A DNA stretch of 64,000 bases from Bacteroidales bacterium (GTDB lineage Bacteria; Bacteroidota; Bacteroidia; Bacteroidales; VadinHA17): assembly GCA_003142255.1 (NCBI GenBank), contig PLLO01000011.1, forward strand, positions 248,001 through 312,000, read 5' to 3'. Made by a program: the position numbers and the translations under genes. The notes under the pieces were generated by a model that was given only the letters and a program-made list of their open reading frames with translations, was not told the origin of the DNA and did no database searches. Shown in pieces: positions 19,633-28,872 of the stretch. Numbering within the stretch: position 1 is the stretch's first letter; each line of letters opens with the position of its first letter.

Positions 19633-20349
19633 TTACATTGTCAGCTGCCTCTTATAGATCTGGATTGCATTCTCAAGGCCAAGATAAAGAGCATCGGCAA
19701 TCAGTGCATGGCCTATCGACACTTCCAGCAGCCAGGGAATATTTTTATGAAAATATGCAAGGTTATCCAGGTTCAGGTCATGGCCTGCATTAATTCCCAT
19801 CCCGGCATTTCTTGCCATTTCTGCAGCTTTGATAAATGGATCAACAGCCTCTGCCGCATTCTGGCTGAAGTCTGTCGCATAAGGTTCGGTATAAAGTTCA
19901 ATTCTGTCAGTTCCAGTAGTAGCAGCATTTTCAATATTTACCGGATTAGTGTCGACGAACAGGGAGGTTCTGATGCCTGCTTTTTTAAAAGTCGAAACTA
20001 TATCGGTAAGAAAACTTCTGTTTTTCAAGGTATCCCAACCGGCATTTGATGTAATTGCATCATGCCTGTCGGGAACGAGAGTCACCTGGTCAGGCTTTAC
20101 CGAAAGAACCAGATCGATAAAACTATCAGTAGGGTTGCCTTCAATATTGAATTCAGTCTTGATTATCGGCCTGATATCCAGAACATCCCGGTACCTGATA
20201 TGTCTTTCATCGGGGCGTGGGTGGACCGTTATTCCATCAGCGCCAAAGAGCTGGCAGTTTATTGCGGCATTAAGGACATTAGGAATGTTGCCTCCCCTTG
20301 CATTCCTCAATGTTGCAATCTTATTGATGTTCACACTCAGTTTTGTCAT
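19633..20349 (-). CDS. pdxJ: Pyridoxine 5'-phosphate synthase
   Basis: The 238-residue enzyme condenses 1-deoxy-xylulose 5-phosphate with 3-amino-2-oxopropyl phosphate in the last step of de novo vitamin B6 synthesis. I choose the start at 20349 because [20 protein letters not shown] is the family N-terminus; the frame is open 14 codons further upstream. Conserved residues are visible in [12 protein letters not shown] (active-site His and Glu), IELYTEPYA and [12 protein letters not shown] TAnnTTTG-like element lies about 40 bases upstream. The gene precedes the esterase and diverges from the CBS-nadK genes. Confidence 0.95.
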   Translation of the reverse strand: MTKLSVNINKIATLRNARGGNIPNVLNAAINCQLFGADGITVHPRPDERHIRYRDVLDIRPIIKTEFNIEGNPTDSFIDLVLSVKPDQVTLVPDRHDAITSNAGWDTLKNRSFLTDIVSTFKKAGIRTSLFVDTNPVNIENAATTGTDRIELYTEPYATDFSQNAAEAVDPFIKAAEMARNAGMGINAGHDLNLDNLAYFHKNIPWLLEVSIGHALIADALYLGLENAIQIYKRQLTM

Positions 20350-20388
20350 ATAATAAACAGGTTTATTATCCGTAATGATATTAGAATG

Positions 20389-20396
20389 CAAAATTA
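20389..20396 (-). promoter_or_regulatory. Candidate -7 promoter element for pdxJ
   Basis: On the minus strand this reads TAATTTTG, a full match to TAnnTTTG, 40 bases before the chosen pdxJ start. No clear -33 element accompanies it. Confidence 0.45.
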
Positions 20397-20442
20397 ACAG
20401 AACTGTTGTTTTTTTATTACTTTAGTTGAAAATTAACCCATA

Positions 20443-21108
20443 ATGGTAGCAGGCGATCTGATTTCCGAGATTATACCTTCACTTAAGACTTCCGATACAG
20501 GGCAGACGGCACTGAACTGGATGGATATCTTCAGGATCTCACATCTTCCTATTGTCAATAACCAGGATTTTCTGGGGCTGATCTCCGATACCGATATCTT
20601 CGATATGAACCGTCCTGAAGAACCGATTGGTAATCATGAACTTACATTGCTTAAGCCTTATGTCACCAGTGGTCAGCATATTTTTGAAGTAATCGGCCTT
20701 GCAGCCAGGTTAAAATTGTCCGTAGTTCCCGTGCTTGATGAAAACAATCATTTTAAAGGGGTAATAACTACCACCGACCTTATAAAGAACATTGCCGGGT
20801 TCTCATCCATGGATCAGCCAGGGGGAATAATTGTACTCGAAATGATCGAAAGGGATTATTCACTTTCGCAGATTGCACAGATAGTTGAAAGCAATAATGT
20901 AAGGGTGCTGAGCATGTATATATCTTCCCCGTCTGATTCCACGAGGCTTGAGGTTACTCTTAAGGTGAATACTACTGATCTCTTAGCGTTGATAAGGACA
21001 TTTGAAAGATATAACTATGAAGTAAAAACCTGGGTCACCACTAATGATTCGATTGACAGGTTCTATTCTGAAAGATTTGATCTGCTGATGAAATATTTAA
21101 ACATTTAA
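20443..21108 (+). CDS. CBS-pair domain protein with ACT-like C-terminus
   Basis: The 221-residue soluble protein has two CBS motifs (about residues 1-60 and 70-125; FLGLISDTDIFD and FKGVITTTDLIKNI are the typical ends). The last ~80 residues, with VRVLSMYISSPSDSTRLEV, have an ACT-like beta-alpha-beta pattern. CBS pairs usually bind adenine nucleotides and act as energy or ligand sensors. The stop is 6 bases before the nadK start, so it is co-transcribed and may be functionally tied to NAD(P) metabolism. That link is inference. Confidence 0.8.
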   Translation: MVAGDLISEIIPSLKTSDTGQTALNWMDIFRISHLPIVNNQDFLGLISDTDIFDMNRPEEPIGNHELTLLKPYVTSGQHIFEVIGLAARLKLSVVPVLDENNHFKGVITTTDLIKNIAGFSSMDQPGGIIVLEMIERDYSLSQIAQIVESNNVRVLSMYISSPSDSTRLEVTLKVNTTDLLALIRTFERYNYEVKTWVTTNDSIDRFYSERFDLLMKYLNI

Positions 21109-21114
21109 AAGACT

Positions 21115-21990
21115 ATGATTCAGCGTGTTGCAATCTTTAGCAAGGATTATAATGAAAAGACCAGGGAAGCGGTAAGAAAGCTGGTTGGAGAATTTCTGCG
21201 TCACACTGTTCATGTTCAGGTGTTTCAGACGGCAAGTGATCCGGGGAAAATCAGTGACATGAATGTAGAATCATTCATCGAATTTAGCTCCCTGTCGGCT
21301 CTTCCCGAAATGGTTTTAAGTGTGGGTGGAGATGGTACTTTTCTCGAGACAATGCTTCGGGTTAAGGATCTTGGAATACCTGTTGCCGGAGTAAATACCG
21401 GAAGGATGGGGTTTCTCGCCAACATTCCGGCCGAGGAGATCGGCAATTCCGTCGATCAGCTCTGCACCGGCCAGTTTGAAATAGCTGAACGTACACTTCT
21501 TGAGCTATCACACCCTGCCGGCTTATTTGAAGGAGTATCGGCTACCGCTCTAAATGAGATCACTATTCAGAAGGCTACACTCAGTATGATCACGATACAT
21601 GTGTATGTGAATGAGACCTTTCTGAATACCTATTGGGCTGATGGCTTAATAGTTTCGACGGCCACAGGCTCGACTGCCTATAATTTAAGCGCCGGAGGGC
21701 CAATCCTTTTTCCTGATGATCAGAGCATTATAATATCTCCAATCTCGCCGCATAATCTGACCATCAGACCCATTGTCATACCTGGCGACTGTAAACTGAA
21801 GATGATTATGGAGGGAAGAACTACGGAGTACCTGGCAACGTGTGATTTCAGATTTGGAAAAGTGGCTATGGGAGAGGAAATTCATATCCGGAAGGCCGGA
21901 TCAAAATTGAAAACCGTTATGCTCAATGGAAGGGACTTCTACAGTACACTGAGGAACAAGTTAATGTGGGGTGTAGACAAAAGGAACTGA
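21115..21990 (+). CDS. nadK: NAD kinase
   Basis: The 291-residue product phosphorylates NAD to NADP. Hallmarks in order are SVGGDGTFLETML (GGDG motif with catalytic Asp), NTGRMGFLA, LNEITIQ, and DGLIVSTATGSTAYNLSAGGPI (the NE/D and conserved glycine-rich segments). Length and order are normal for a bacterial NadK. It follows the CBS-domain gene by 6 bases and precedes the DUF6089-uppS-bamA envelope genes, an order common in Bacteroidota. Confidence 0.95.
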   Translation: MIQRVAIFSKDYNEKTREAVRKLVGEFLRHTVHVQVFQTASDPGKISDMNVESFIEFSSLSALPEMVLSVGGDGTFLETMLRVKDLGIPVAGVNTGRMGFLANIPAEEIGNSVDQLCTGQFEIAERTLLELSHPAGLFEGVSATALNEITIQKATLSMITIHVYVNETFLNTYWADGLIVSTATGSTAYNLSAGGPILFPDDQSIIISPISPHNLTIRPIVIPGDCKLKMIMEGRTTEYLATCDFRFGKVAMGEEIHIRKAGSKLKTVMLNGRDFYSTLRNKLMWGVDKRN

Positions 21991-22035
21991 TTGAATTAAA
22001 GTGCCAAAACCTAATGTCGTTTAATATTTGATTAT

Positions 22036-22043
22036 TATATTTG
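22036..22043 (+). promoter_or_regulatory. Candidate -7 promoter element for the DUF6089-uppS-bamA unit
   Basis: TATATTTG matches the TAnnTTTG consensus and lies 25 bases before the first DUF6089 gene, in a 77-base gap after nadK. It could start the envelope transcript. Confidence 0.5.
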
Positions 22044-22067
22044 TATCCTCAAACAATAAGGTGAATC

Positions 22068-22817
22068 ATGAAAAGGTCCATTTTAGCAATATTGATCATT
22101 TGTTTTGCATTTCCTGTTTCCAATGCACAGCTCTGGAAAATGAAGAGGTGGGAAGCTTTAGGCGGAATAGGACCATCCTTCTTCTTCGGAGATATCGGCG
22201 GTTATACCAGGACAAAGAATATCCTTGGGTTGCGCGACATGAGCTTTATGCAGACCAGGTTCGATATAAACGGTAACCTGAAATACAGGCTTACAAGGGA
22301 TATCAACTTAAGACTCAGCCTTACTTACGGAATGTTCCATGCAACGGACATAAGAGGCTCAAATGAGGGCCGTAATTTTGAAGCTTCAACAAGCTTTTTC
22401 GAACCGGCAGTTATTGGAGAATATTATTTTATAAAAAACTATGCTGAAAACAGTTATTTGTTTTTGAAGCAAAAACAGGGATTTATGGAGGATCTTTTCA
22501 GATCACTCGACTTCTATGCCTTTGCCGGATTCGGCGGTCTTTCCTTCAATGTTAAGGGGAATGCATTGCTTAGCGCTCATCCCGGTTTTACAAAGAGCGG
22601 ATTTACTGAAGTTATTCCTGCCGGATTAGGTACCACTCTTATCTATTCACCAAATCTGAACTTTGGGTTGGAAGTTGGTGGAAGGTATGCATTCTCTGAT
22701 TTTCTTGATGGTTACACTTCACAATATTCCAGGGCTAATGACGTTTATTATTTTTTGAACTTTACAATTACGTATAAGCTGAAGTCTGGGCCCCATGGTC
22801 TGCCCTCACTCAGGTGA
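22068..22817 (+). CDS. DUF6089-family outer-membrane beta-barrel protein
   Basis: The 249-residue protein has a signal peptide ending near VSNAQ (residue ~20) and then alternating strands typical of a small outer-membrane barrel. WEALGGIGPSFFFGDIGGYT near the N-terminus is the DUF6089 start motif, and RFDINGNLKYRLTRDINLRL and GGRYAFSDFLDGY are further barrel signatures. The function of the family is not known. It is followed 21 bases later by a second DUF6089 protein and then by uppS-bamA, so a role in envelope assembly is a reasonable guess from position. Confidence 0.75.
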   Translation: MKRSILAILIICFAFPVSNAQLWKMKRWEALGGIGPSFFFGDIGGYTRTKNILGLRDMSFMQTRFDINGNLKYRLTRDINLRLSLTYGMFHATDIRGSNEGRNFEASTSFFEPAVIGEYYFIKNYAENSYLFLKQKQGFMEDLFRSLDFYAFAGFGGLSFNVKGNALLSAHPGFTKSGFTEVIPAGLGTTLIYSPNLNFGLEVGGRYAFSDFLDGYTSQYSRANDVYYFLNFTITYKLKSGPHGLPSLR

Positions 22818-22838
22818 TAATGAGAGCAATCGGTTTTA

Positions 22839-23516
22839 ATGAAAAGAATACCCTGGATTTTCTTGTTTATCAGCATTTCAATAGCCAGTGCAGGACAGCG
22901 TAATTCTGATTATGGAGTTTTTGCCGGCGTATCGTCATATCTTGGCGATATAAATCCTAACAGGCTGCTCTATTCTCCTTCTCCGGCGGGAGGGATTTTT
23001 TACAGGTATAACCTTCATCCGAGATATTCAATACGGGGAAATCTGTTCTTTGGCGGGCTGAAAGCAAATGACCTCGATTTCAATAACAGCTTTCAGCAAA
23101 CCAGGGGAGCATCATTTTCAGGCACAGTTGGGGAATTTTCAACCCAGTTTGAATTTAACTTCCTTCCCTATACCACGACAGGAAAATTGTGGGACTTTTC
23201 TCCGTATTTTGCGGCCGGAGCTGGTCTGGCAATCTTTAACACATTTTCAACATCTTTTCAGCCTGTTATTCCATTCTCGTTCGGTTTTAAAGCCAATATT
23301 TACAAAAATCTTGGCCTTGAAGTTGAATATGATTTTCGTAAGACTTTTTATGATAACTTTGACGGCCTGAAAGATTTGGTTGCCCCGTCTGATTATGCGT
23401 GGCTCCATAATAATGACTGGTACACATTTACAGGCGTTGCGGTTACCTGGAAAATTTATAACAGGCTTGCAGGATGCCCTGCTTATAATGATGTGCAAAA
23501 GAAAAGAAAACGGTAG
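22839..23516 (+). CDS. DUF6089-family outer-membrane beta-barrel protein, second copy
   Basis: The 225-residue protein has a signal peptide ending near ASAGQ and a barrel-like strand pattern. YGVFAGVSSYLGDINPN and LEVEYDFRKTFYDN match the DUF6089 family better than any enzyme family. It differs clearly from the previous gene, so this is an old duplication or a distinct subfamily. Its stop codon is 3 bases before the uppS start, which ties it to the uppS-bamA transcript. No functional residues can be named. Confidence 0.78.
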   Translation: MKRIPWIFLFISISIASAGQRNSDYGVFAGVSSYLGDINPNRLLYSPSPAGGIFYRYNLHPRYSIRGNLFFGGLKANDLDFNNSFQQTRGASFSGTVGEFSTQFEFNFLPYTTTGKLWDFSPYFAAGAGLAIFNTFSTSFQPVIPFSFGFKANIYKNLGLEVEYDFRKTFYDNFDGLKDLVAPSDYAWLHNNDWYTFTGVAVTWKIYNRLAGCPAYNDVQKKRKR

Positions 23517-23519
23517 TAC

Positions 23520-24266
23520 ATGTCATTAAAACAAGATATATCTGTTGATAAACTACCCGTCCATGTTGCAATCATTATGGATGGTAACGGAAGATGGGCA
23601 GCCCAGCATGGCAAGGAGAGGATATTCGGCCACAGTCAGGGAGTAGAATCTGTGCGTTCTGTCATTGAAGCTGCAGCTGAACTTGGCATTAAATATCTTA
23701 CTCTTTATGCTTTTTCAACAGAGAACTGGGGACGGCCTGATGATGAGGTAACAGCATTGATGGGAATAATGGTACAATCACTTAATGATGAGACTGCTAC
23801 CTTGCTGAAGAATGATATCAGGATGAGTGCGATAGGGGATTTTACAAGACTTTCAGATGATGTTTTGGAAAGGCTGTCTGAAACAATAAGGCTTACATCA
23901 TCGTCTAAAGGATTAAACCTGGTAGTTGCACTAAGTTACAGCTCGAGATGGGAAATAACCGAAGCTGCAAAGAAAATGGCAGCAGACATCAATAAAGGTT
24001 CTCTGAAAATCGAATCAGCCGGTGAAACAGATTTTGAAAAATACCTTAATACTTATGGCATTCCGGATCCCGACCTTTTGATAAGGACAAGTGGCGAATT
24101 AAGGATTAGTAATTTTCTTTTATGGCAGATTGCATATACTGAATTATACTTTACAGAAAAACTTTGGCCTGATTTTCGCAAGGAAGATTTTTATGATGCT
24201 ATAATTGACTTCCAGAAAAGAGAAAGAAGGTTTGGAAAAACTAGTGAACAGATTTTGGAAAAATGA
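23520..24266 (+). CDS. uppS: Isoprenyl transferase (undecaprenyl-diphosphate synthase)
   Basis: The 248-residue cis-prenyltransferase builds the C55 lipid carrier for peptidoglycan and O-antigen precursors. IIMDGNGRWA carries the catalytic Asp, FGHSQGVESVR and LTLYAFSTENWGRP follow, and LLIRTSGELRISNFLLWQ is the C-terminal substrate motif. WPDFRKEDFYDAI completes the family pattern. The gene leads directly into bamA (8 bases from stop to the chosen bamA ATG). Confidence 0.96.
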   Translation: MSLKQDISVDKLPVHVAIIMDGNGRWAAQHGKERIFGHSQGVESVRSVIEAAAELGIKYLTLYAFSTENWGRPDDEVTALMGIMVQSLNDETATLLKNDIRMSAIGDFTRLSDDVLERLSETIRLTSSSKGLNLVVALSYSSRWEITEAAKKMAADINKGSLKIESAGETDFEKYLNTYGIPDPDLLIRTSGELRISNFLLWQIAYTELYFTEKLWPDFRKEDFYDAIIDFQKRERRFGKTSEQILEK

Positions 24267-24273
24267 TTTAATA

Positions 24274-26787
24274 ATGAGGATTAGAGGAATTAACAGGGTT
24301 GTCATAGCACTATTTCTGATTTTGGTGGCCATTTCAGCAAATGCGCAGAATAAGCAGAATATAATTGATTTTTCAAAGGAGGGCGATTATATTATTGGAG
24401 GAGTCTCCGTTTCAGGGATAAGGTACCTCGATATAAATGCCCTGATAGGGATCTCCGGACTGAAGGTGGGACAGGAAGTCACTATACCAGGTGATGCCAT
24501 CACTACTGCAGCCCAGAGATTATGGCAGCAGGGACTATTTTCGGATGTCAGGATCAGTATTGATACTGTTAAATCAGATACTGCTTTTCTTGAAATCTTT
24601 CTGCAGGAAAGGCCGAGGATATCTGCAATTAAATTCAACGGAATAAGAACTTCTGAGAAAGATGACATTGTGAAGAAGATAAGCCTTCCTGTCGGATCAC
24701 AGATAACTTCATATATTCTTGACAATACCAGAAATATAATCAGGGACCATTTTATAGAGAAAGGTTTTTATAACACAACAGTAGATTATGTTGAAAAGGA
24801 TGATCCTGATCAGCCAAACAATATCATTTTAAGTATAAATGTTGACAAGAAAAAAAAGGTCAAGATCGGAGAATTAAGCTTTATAGGCAACGAATATTTC
24901 AAAGATAAAAAGCTTCGTCACCAGATGAAGAGTACGAAGCAGAAAAACCTAAACTTTTTTAAACCCTCAAAATATATCGGCAAGAAATTTGAAGAAGACA
25001 AGAAAAAGCTTGAGACATTCTATAACGATAATGGTTTTAAAGACTTTAGTATAGTCTCCGATTCACTTTATAAGATTTCGGATAATAGGTTAGGCCTGAA
25101 GATCCGGATGGAGGAAGGGAAACAATATTACCTGAGGAATGTCGATTGGGTTGGAAACAGTGTTTACAGGAAGGAGGACCTTGATAAGGTCTTTAACATA
25201 AAGCATGGATCGGTTTATAACCAGTCACTGATACTTGACCGGCTTAAGGGATCCAGCGGTTCAGAAAATGCTGTCAGCAATCTTTATCTCGATTACGGGT
25301 ACCTTTTCTCTGATCTTCAACCTATTGAATCAAAGGTTGAAGGCGACTCTGTAGATCTTCAGATCAGGATCTATGAGGGAGACCAGGCGTACATCAATGA
25401 TGTTATAATCTCTGGAAACAACAGAACAAATGAACATGTGGCACGGCGTGAACTTTACACGCTCCCAGGCGACCTTTTCAGCAAAGAGAAAATCATGAGA
25501 TCGATCAGGCAGCTTGGAGTACTTGGTGAATTTGACCCGGAAAAAATCAATCCGACACCTCTTTCCGATCCTACAAACGGAACTGTAGACATGCTTTACA
25601 AACTTGAAGAGAGAGCCAACGATCAGTTCGAAATATCCGGCGGCTGGGGAGCCGGAATGCTTGTCGGTACGGTAGGTGTGAGGTTTAATAATTTTGCCAT
25701 GAAGAATTTCTTCAAGCTTTCTGAATGGAGACCTTATCCTTCCGGCGATGGTCAGTCACTCAGCATCAGGGCACAATCCAACGGACGAATATATCAGTCA
25801 TATAATGTATCGTTCAATGAGCCCTGGCTCGGAGGCAAGAAGGCAAATAACTTCTCAGTTTCACTTTACAGGTCGGTCATGACGAATGGCAAGAAAAAAG
25901 GTGAAGATGGTTATATGTCGATGCTTATAGACGGGGCTTCAATCGGCCTCGGAAAAAGGTTGGAATGGCCCGATGACTTCTTCTCACTATATGGTGAGCT
26001 AAGCTATCAGAAGTATGACCTGAACCATTATACATATATGAGATTCCTGTTTGACAACGGACAGTCAAACCTGTTGAGCTTCACAACAAAGCTCGTAAGA
26101 TTCTCTACCAGCCCTAACCTGATTTACCCGAGAAGCGGATCTTCATTTACGCTATCTCTCCAGTTTACTCCACCTTATTCTTTTATTTCAGGAAAAGATA
26201 TAACGTCTTTAACCCCCGATGAGGTCAAATATAGATGGATTGAATTCCATAAGTGGGTATTCAAATCGGATTATTATTTCCCGCTTACCAAGGATGACAA
26301 GATGGTACTTAGAGCAAGATTTGATTTTGGATACCTTGGATATTACAATAGTAAGATCGGTCCTTCACCGTTTGAAAGCTTTTACCTTGGCGGCAGCGGT
26401 ATGACAGGTTATACATTGTATGGACACGACATCATCTCAATGAGAGGTTACACAGACGGATCTCTTACTCCTGTTGATTCAAAAACAAGCGCTCCGACCG
26501 GAAACGTTTATTCTAAACTTACATTTGAACTTAGATATCCGATATCGCTTAACCAGCAGGCTACTGTGTATGCCCTGACATTTCTTGAAGCCGGACGTTC
26601 ATGGAACAAGCTTAGTGAATATAACCCCTTCAAAATGTGCCGTTCTGCAGGAGTGGGGCTTCGGGCTAACCTGCCGATGTTCGGATTGCTAGGTATTGAC
26701 TGGGGTTACGGATTCGATGATGTTCCCTCAGGTGCATCAAGTGCAAATCATTCACAATTCAGTTTTGTAATAGGACAGGAATTTTAA
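24274..26787 (+). CDS. bamA: Outer-membrane protein assembly factor BamA
   Basis: I start at ATG 24274, which gives a signal peptide (MRIRGINRVVIALFLILVA, cleavage near NAQ); the open frame upstream overlaps uppS and is not needed. The 837-residue protein has POTRA repeats over about residues 30-410 (for example ISAIKFNGIRT, IGELSFIGNEYF, INDVIISGNNRT) followed by the 16-strand Omp85 barrel. Barrel features include GGSGMTGYTLYGHDI and a C-terminal aromatic strand ending GQEF. BamA folds and inserts outer-membrane proteins. Two Skp-like periplasmic chaperone genes follow immediately. Confidence 0.95.
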   Translation: MRIRGINRVVIALFLILVAISANAQNKQNIIDFSKEGDYIIGGVSVSGIRYLDINALIGISGLKVGQEVTIPGDAITTAAQRLWQQGLFSDVRISIDTVKSDTAFLEIFLQERPRISAIKFNGIRTSEKDDIVKKISLPVGSQITSYILDNTRNIIRDHFIEKGFYNTTVDYVEKDDPDQPNNIILSINVDKKKKVKIGELSFIGNEYFKDKKLRHQMKSTKQKNLNFFKPSKYIGKKFEEDKKKLETFYNDNGFKDFSIVSDSLYKISDNRLGLKIRMEEGKQYYLRNVDWVGNSVYRKEDLDKVFNIKHGSVYNQSLILDRLKGSSGSENAVSNLYLDYGYLFSDLQPIESKVEGDSVDLQIRIYEGDQAYINDVIISGNNRTNEHVARRELYTLPGDLFSKEKIMRSIRQLGVLGEFDPEKINPTPLSDPTNGTVDMLYKLEERANDQFEISGGWGAGMLVGTVGVRFNNFAMKNFFKLSEWRPYPSGDGQSLSIRAQSNGRIYQSYNVSFNEPWLGGKKANNFSVSLYRSVMTNGKKKGEDGYMSMLIDGASIGLGKRLEWPDDFFSLYGELSYQKYDLNHYTYMRFLFDNGQSNLLSFTTKLVRFSTSPNLIYPRSGSSFTLSLQFTPPYSFISGKDITSLTPDEVKYRWIEFHKWVFKSDYYFPLTKDDKMVLRARFDFGYLGYYNSKIGPSPFESFYLGGSGMTGYTLYGHDIISMRGYTDGSLTPVDSKTSAPTGNVYSKLTFELRYPISLNQQATVYALTFLEAGRSWNKLSEYNPFKMCRSAGVGLRANLPMFGLLGIDWGYGFDDVPSGASSANHSQFSFVIGQEF

Positions 26788-26809
26788 CATGAACTTTAAA
26801 TTTTTAATT

Positions 26810-27325
26810 ATGAAAAAATTAAGTTTGATTATAGGAATGGTTCTTCTGACATCAGCTATGGCTGTTGCCCAGAAGTACGCTTTTGTTGATTCTGAATATA
26901 TTAGAAAAAACATACCGGCTTTTACCACTGCCCAGGAGCAACTCGACAAACTTTCAAAACAATGGGAGAAAGAGGTTGCAGACGGTTATGCTGTGGTAGA
27001 ACAGATGTACAAGTCATATCAGAATGAATCACCTTTGCTTTCTCAGGATATGAAGACTAAAAGGGAAGAAGATATCATCAATAAGGAAAAAGAGATGAAA
27101 GACCTTCAGAACAAGTATTTTGGAGTTGAAGGTGAGCTTTTTAAGAAAAGGCAGGAACTGGTAAAACCGGTTCAGGATGAGATACTTAAAGCCATAAAGG
27201 ATATCGCTGTTGAAGGAAGCTATGCTGTAATATTTGACTCTTCCACAGGAGGGAATATCCTGTTCGCAAACCCGAAATTTGATATCAGCGATCAGGTACT
27301 CGAAAAATTAGGTTATAAGAATTAA
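26810..27325 (+). CDS. OmpH/Skp-family periplasmic chaperone, first copy
   Basis: ATG 26810 gives a standard signal peptide (MKKLSLIIGMVLLTSAMAVA, cleavage near VAQ); the frame also contains an ATG at 26789. The 171-residue product has KYAFVDSEYI at the mature N-terminus, a charged helical coiled coil (about residues 40-125) and a C-terminal strand YAVIFDSSTG. These are the parts of the jellyfish-like Skp trimer that carries unfolded barrel proteins to BamA. It lies 22 bases after bamA. Confidence 0.9.
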   Translation: MKKLSLIIGMVLLTSAMAVAQKYAFVDSEYIRKNIPAFTTAQEQLDKLSKQWEKEVADGYAVVEQMYKSYQNESPLLSQDMKTKREEDIINKEKEMKDLQNKYFGVEGELFKKRQELVKPVQDEILKAIKDIAVEGSYAVIFDSSTGGNILFANPKFDISDQVLEKLGYKN

Positions 27326-27330
27326 TTAAC

Positions 27331-27338
27331 TATTTTTG
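27331..27338 (+). promoter_or_regulatory. Candidate -7 promoter element for the second skp-like gene
   Basis: TATTTTTG, a full TAnnTTTG match, lies 27 bases before the ATG at 27365 in the short gap between the two skp-like genes. It could give the second copy independent expression. Confidence 0.35.
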
Positions 27339-27364
27339 CATTTAAATTTATAAAACAATCTGAA

Positions 27365-27877
27365 ATGAAAAGATTTACAGCGATTGCAGCACTACTTGTT
27401 TTTGTTGTTGCAGCCGGCCATTCACAGAATTTAAAGTTCGGACATATCAACAGCGATGAACTTATCCAGGCGATGCCTGAATTCGATTCTGCAACGGCCA
27501 AACTTGAAAAATTCCGTAAAGAGCTGGTAAATGCCCTTGAACTTATGACAGTTGAACTGAACAATAAGAATGATGCATATACCAAAGAAGCAAAAAACCT
27601 TACTGACATTGTTAAGCAAACCAAGGAACAGGAACTCATTGATCTGAATAAAAGGATCCAGGAGTTTCAGCAGAATGCCCAGGAACAACTTCAGAACAAA
27701 CAGGTTGAACTTTTCCAACCGATTTATACCAAAGTAGATAAAGCAATAAAGGATGTTGGCAAGGAGAACGGTTTCCTTTATGTTTTTGATGTAGCTAAAG
27801 GCGCTCTTCTCTATTTTGATGAAACAAAGAGCACAAACATTCTGGCTCTTGCAAAAACAAAACTTGGCATAAAGTGA
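27365..27877 (+). CDS. OmpH/Skp-family periplasmic chaperone, second copy
   Basis: The 170-residue protein has a signal peptide ending near AGHSQ, then LKFGHINSDELIQAMPEFD, the typical OmpH start. A helical coiled coil rich in Lys, Glu and Gln (about 40-125) and a closing strand GFLYVFDVAKG follow. It is clearly related to the preceding gene but well diverged. Tandem skp copies after bamA are common in Bacteroidota. An intrinsic terminator 21 bases downstream ends this envelope transcript. Confidence 0.9.
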   Translation: MKRFTAIAALLVFVVAAGHSQNLKFGHINSDELIQAMPEFDSATAKLEKFRKELVNALELMTVELNNKNDAYTKEAKNLTDIVKQTKEQELIDLNKRIQEFQQNAQEQLQNKQVELFQPIYTKVDKAIKDVGKENGFLYVFDVAKGALLYFDETKSTNILALAKTKLGIK

Positions 27878-27897
27878 GTTAATAAATAGATATAGGT

Positions 27898-27932
27898 GAC
27901 CATTCGCCATCCGGCGGATGGTCATTTTTTTT
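27898..27932 (+). terminator. Intrinsic terminator after the skp pair, overlapping the murI open frame
   Basis: GACCATTCGCC (27898-27908) pairs with GGCGGATGGTC (27913-27923) over 11 bp with one G-T wobble and a 4-base ATCC loop, followed by A and eight T (27925-27932). The first in-frame ATG of murI (27918) lies inside the 3' arm, which argues against its use as a start codon. Confidence 0.88.
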
Positions 27933-27944
27933 AACACCTTCAAA

Positions 27945-28745
27945 TTGAAAGAACAACCTATAGGGATATTTGATTCAGGCGTAGGAGGGCTTACGGTAGC
28001 TCATGCTATCAAGCAGATTCTTCCATATGAGAATCTTATATACTTCGGAGATACCGCTCATCTTCCTTATGGCGATAAATCAGCCGAAGCAATCGAATCA
28101 TATTCACGGAAGATAACTGAATTTCTCCTTGAGCGTAATGTAAAAGTGGTTGTTATTGCCTGTAATTCGGCTTCAGCATCTGCATTCGGGACTCTGAAAA
28201 AGGAGTTTGGCAGCAAGACACTGATTATTGACGTTATCGATCCGGTGGTTGATTATATGGGCACCAGGGATTTTAAAAAAATCGGAGTCATTGGAACCAA
28301 ACGTACCATCAGTTCAGGGATGTATGAAACGAAGCTGAAGGAAAAATCTCCCGGAACCAGTGTCATATCAATGGCTACTCCTTTGCTGGTTCCAATGATA
28401 GAGGAAGGATTCATTTTCGATGATATAAGCAATGCAATCATTCGGGCATACCTCAGCAATCACACTCTTGACGGAATCCAGGCGCTTATACTTGGCTGCA
28501 CCCATTACCCTATTATCAAAAACCAGATAAGCAAAATATTCAATTTCAATGTCGAGGTTGTTGACTCTGCAAAGATTGTCTCTCTTCTGCTGAAGGACAC
28601 TCTTGAAAGAAATAACCTTCTTAATAGTCGTGGGAAATCGGCAGACCAGTTCTTTATTTCCGATTATACACCATATTTCGAAAAGATAGCCAGAATGTTT
28701 TTCGAGGGAGAAATAAATCTGAAGAAGGCAGACATCTGGAGCTAA
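27945..28745 (+). CDS. murI: Glutamate racemase
   Basis: The enzyme makes D-glutamate for peptidoglycan. Motifs are IFDSGVGGLTVAHAI, YFGDTAHLPYGDKS, VIACNSASASAF (first catalytic Cys) and LGCTHYPIIKNQI (second catalytic Cys). I place the start at TTG 27945, giving a 266-residue protein that begins nine residues before the conserved FDSGVGG. The longer frame starts at ATG 27918, but that codon is within a terminator stem and would add MVIFFNTFK, which is not family-like. No ATG lies between, so a TTG start is the best reading. Confidence 0.92.
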   Translation: MKEQPIGIFDSGVGGLTVAHAIKQILPYENLIYFGDTAHLPYGDKSAEAIESYSRKITEFLLERNVKVVVIACNSASASAFGTLKKEFGSKTLIIDVIDPVVDYMGTRDFKKIGVIGTKRTISSGMYETKLKEKSPGTSVISMATPLLVPMIEEGFIFDDISNAIIRAYLSNHTLDGIQALILGCTHYPIIKNQISKIFNFNVEVVDSAKIVSLLLKDTLERNNLLNSRGKSADQFFISDYTPYFEKIARMFFEGEINLKKADIWS

Positions 28746-28747
28746 AT

Positions 28748-28761
28748 ATGACCAAAGTCAT
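28748..28761. promoter_or_regulatory. Crp/Fnr-like dyad upstream of korAB
   Basis: ATGAC-CAAA-GTCAT has perfect 5-base half-sites around a 4-base spacer. It lies 2 bases after the murI stop and 111 bases before the korA ATG. Its centre (28754.5) is about 62 bases upstream of the start site expected from the -7 element at 28805. That is a typical activator position for Crp/Fnr-family proteins. A very similar dyad occurs at two other places in the window. Confidence 0.55.
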
Positions 28762-28804
28762 GCGCAATTCTCAATAAATGTGGTTTTTTCGAACTTTAAA
28801 AAAC

Positions 28805-28812
28805 TAAATTTG
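28805..28812 (+). promoter_or_regulatory. Candidate -7 promoter element for korAB
   Basis: TAAATTTG is a full match to TAnnTTTG and lies 60 bases before the korA ATG, downstream of the dyad at 28748. No TTTG -33 element is evident, which fits an activator-dependent promoter. Confidence 0.55.
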
Positions 28813-28872
28813 TTATTCTTAAGCATTTGATTAAGTGTAATAAAGCTTCAGTTATAATTTTTAAAATTAACC

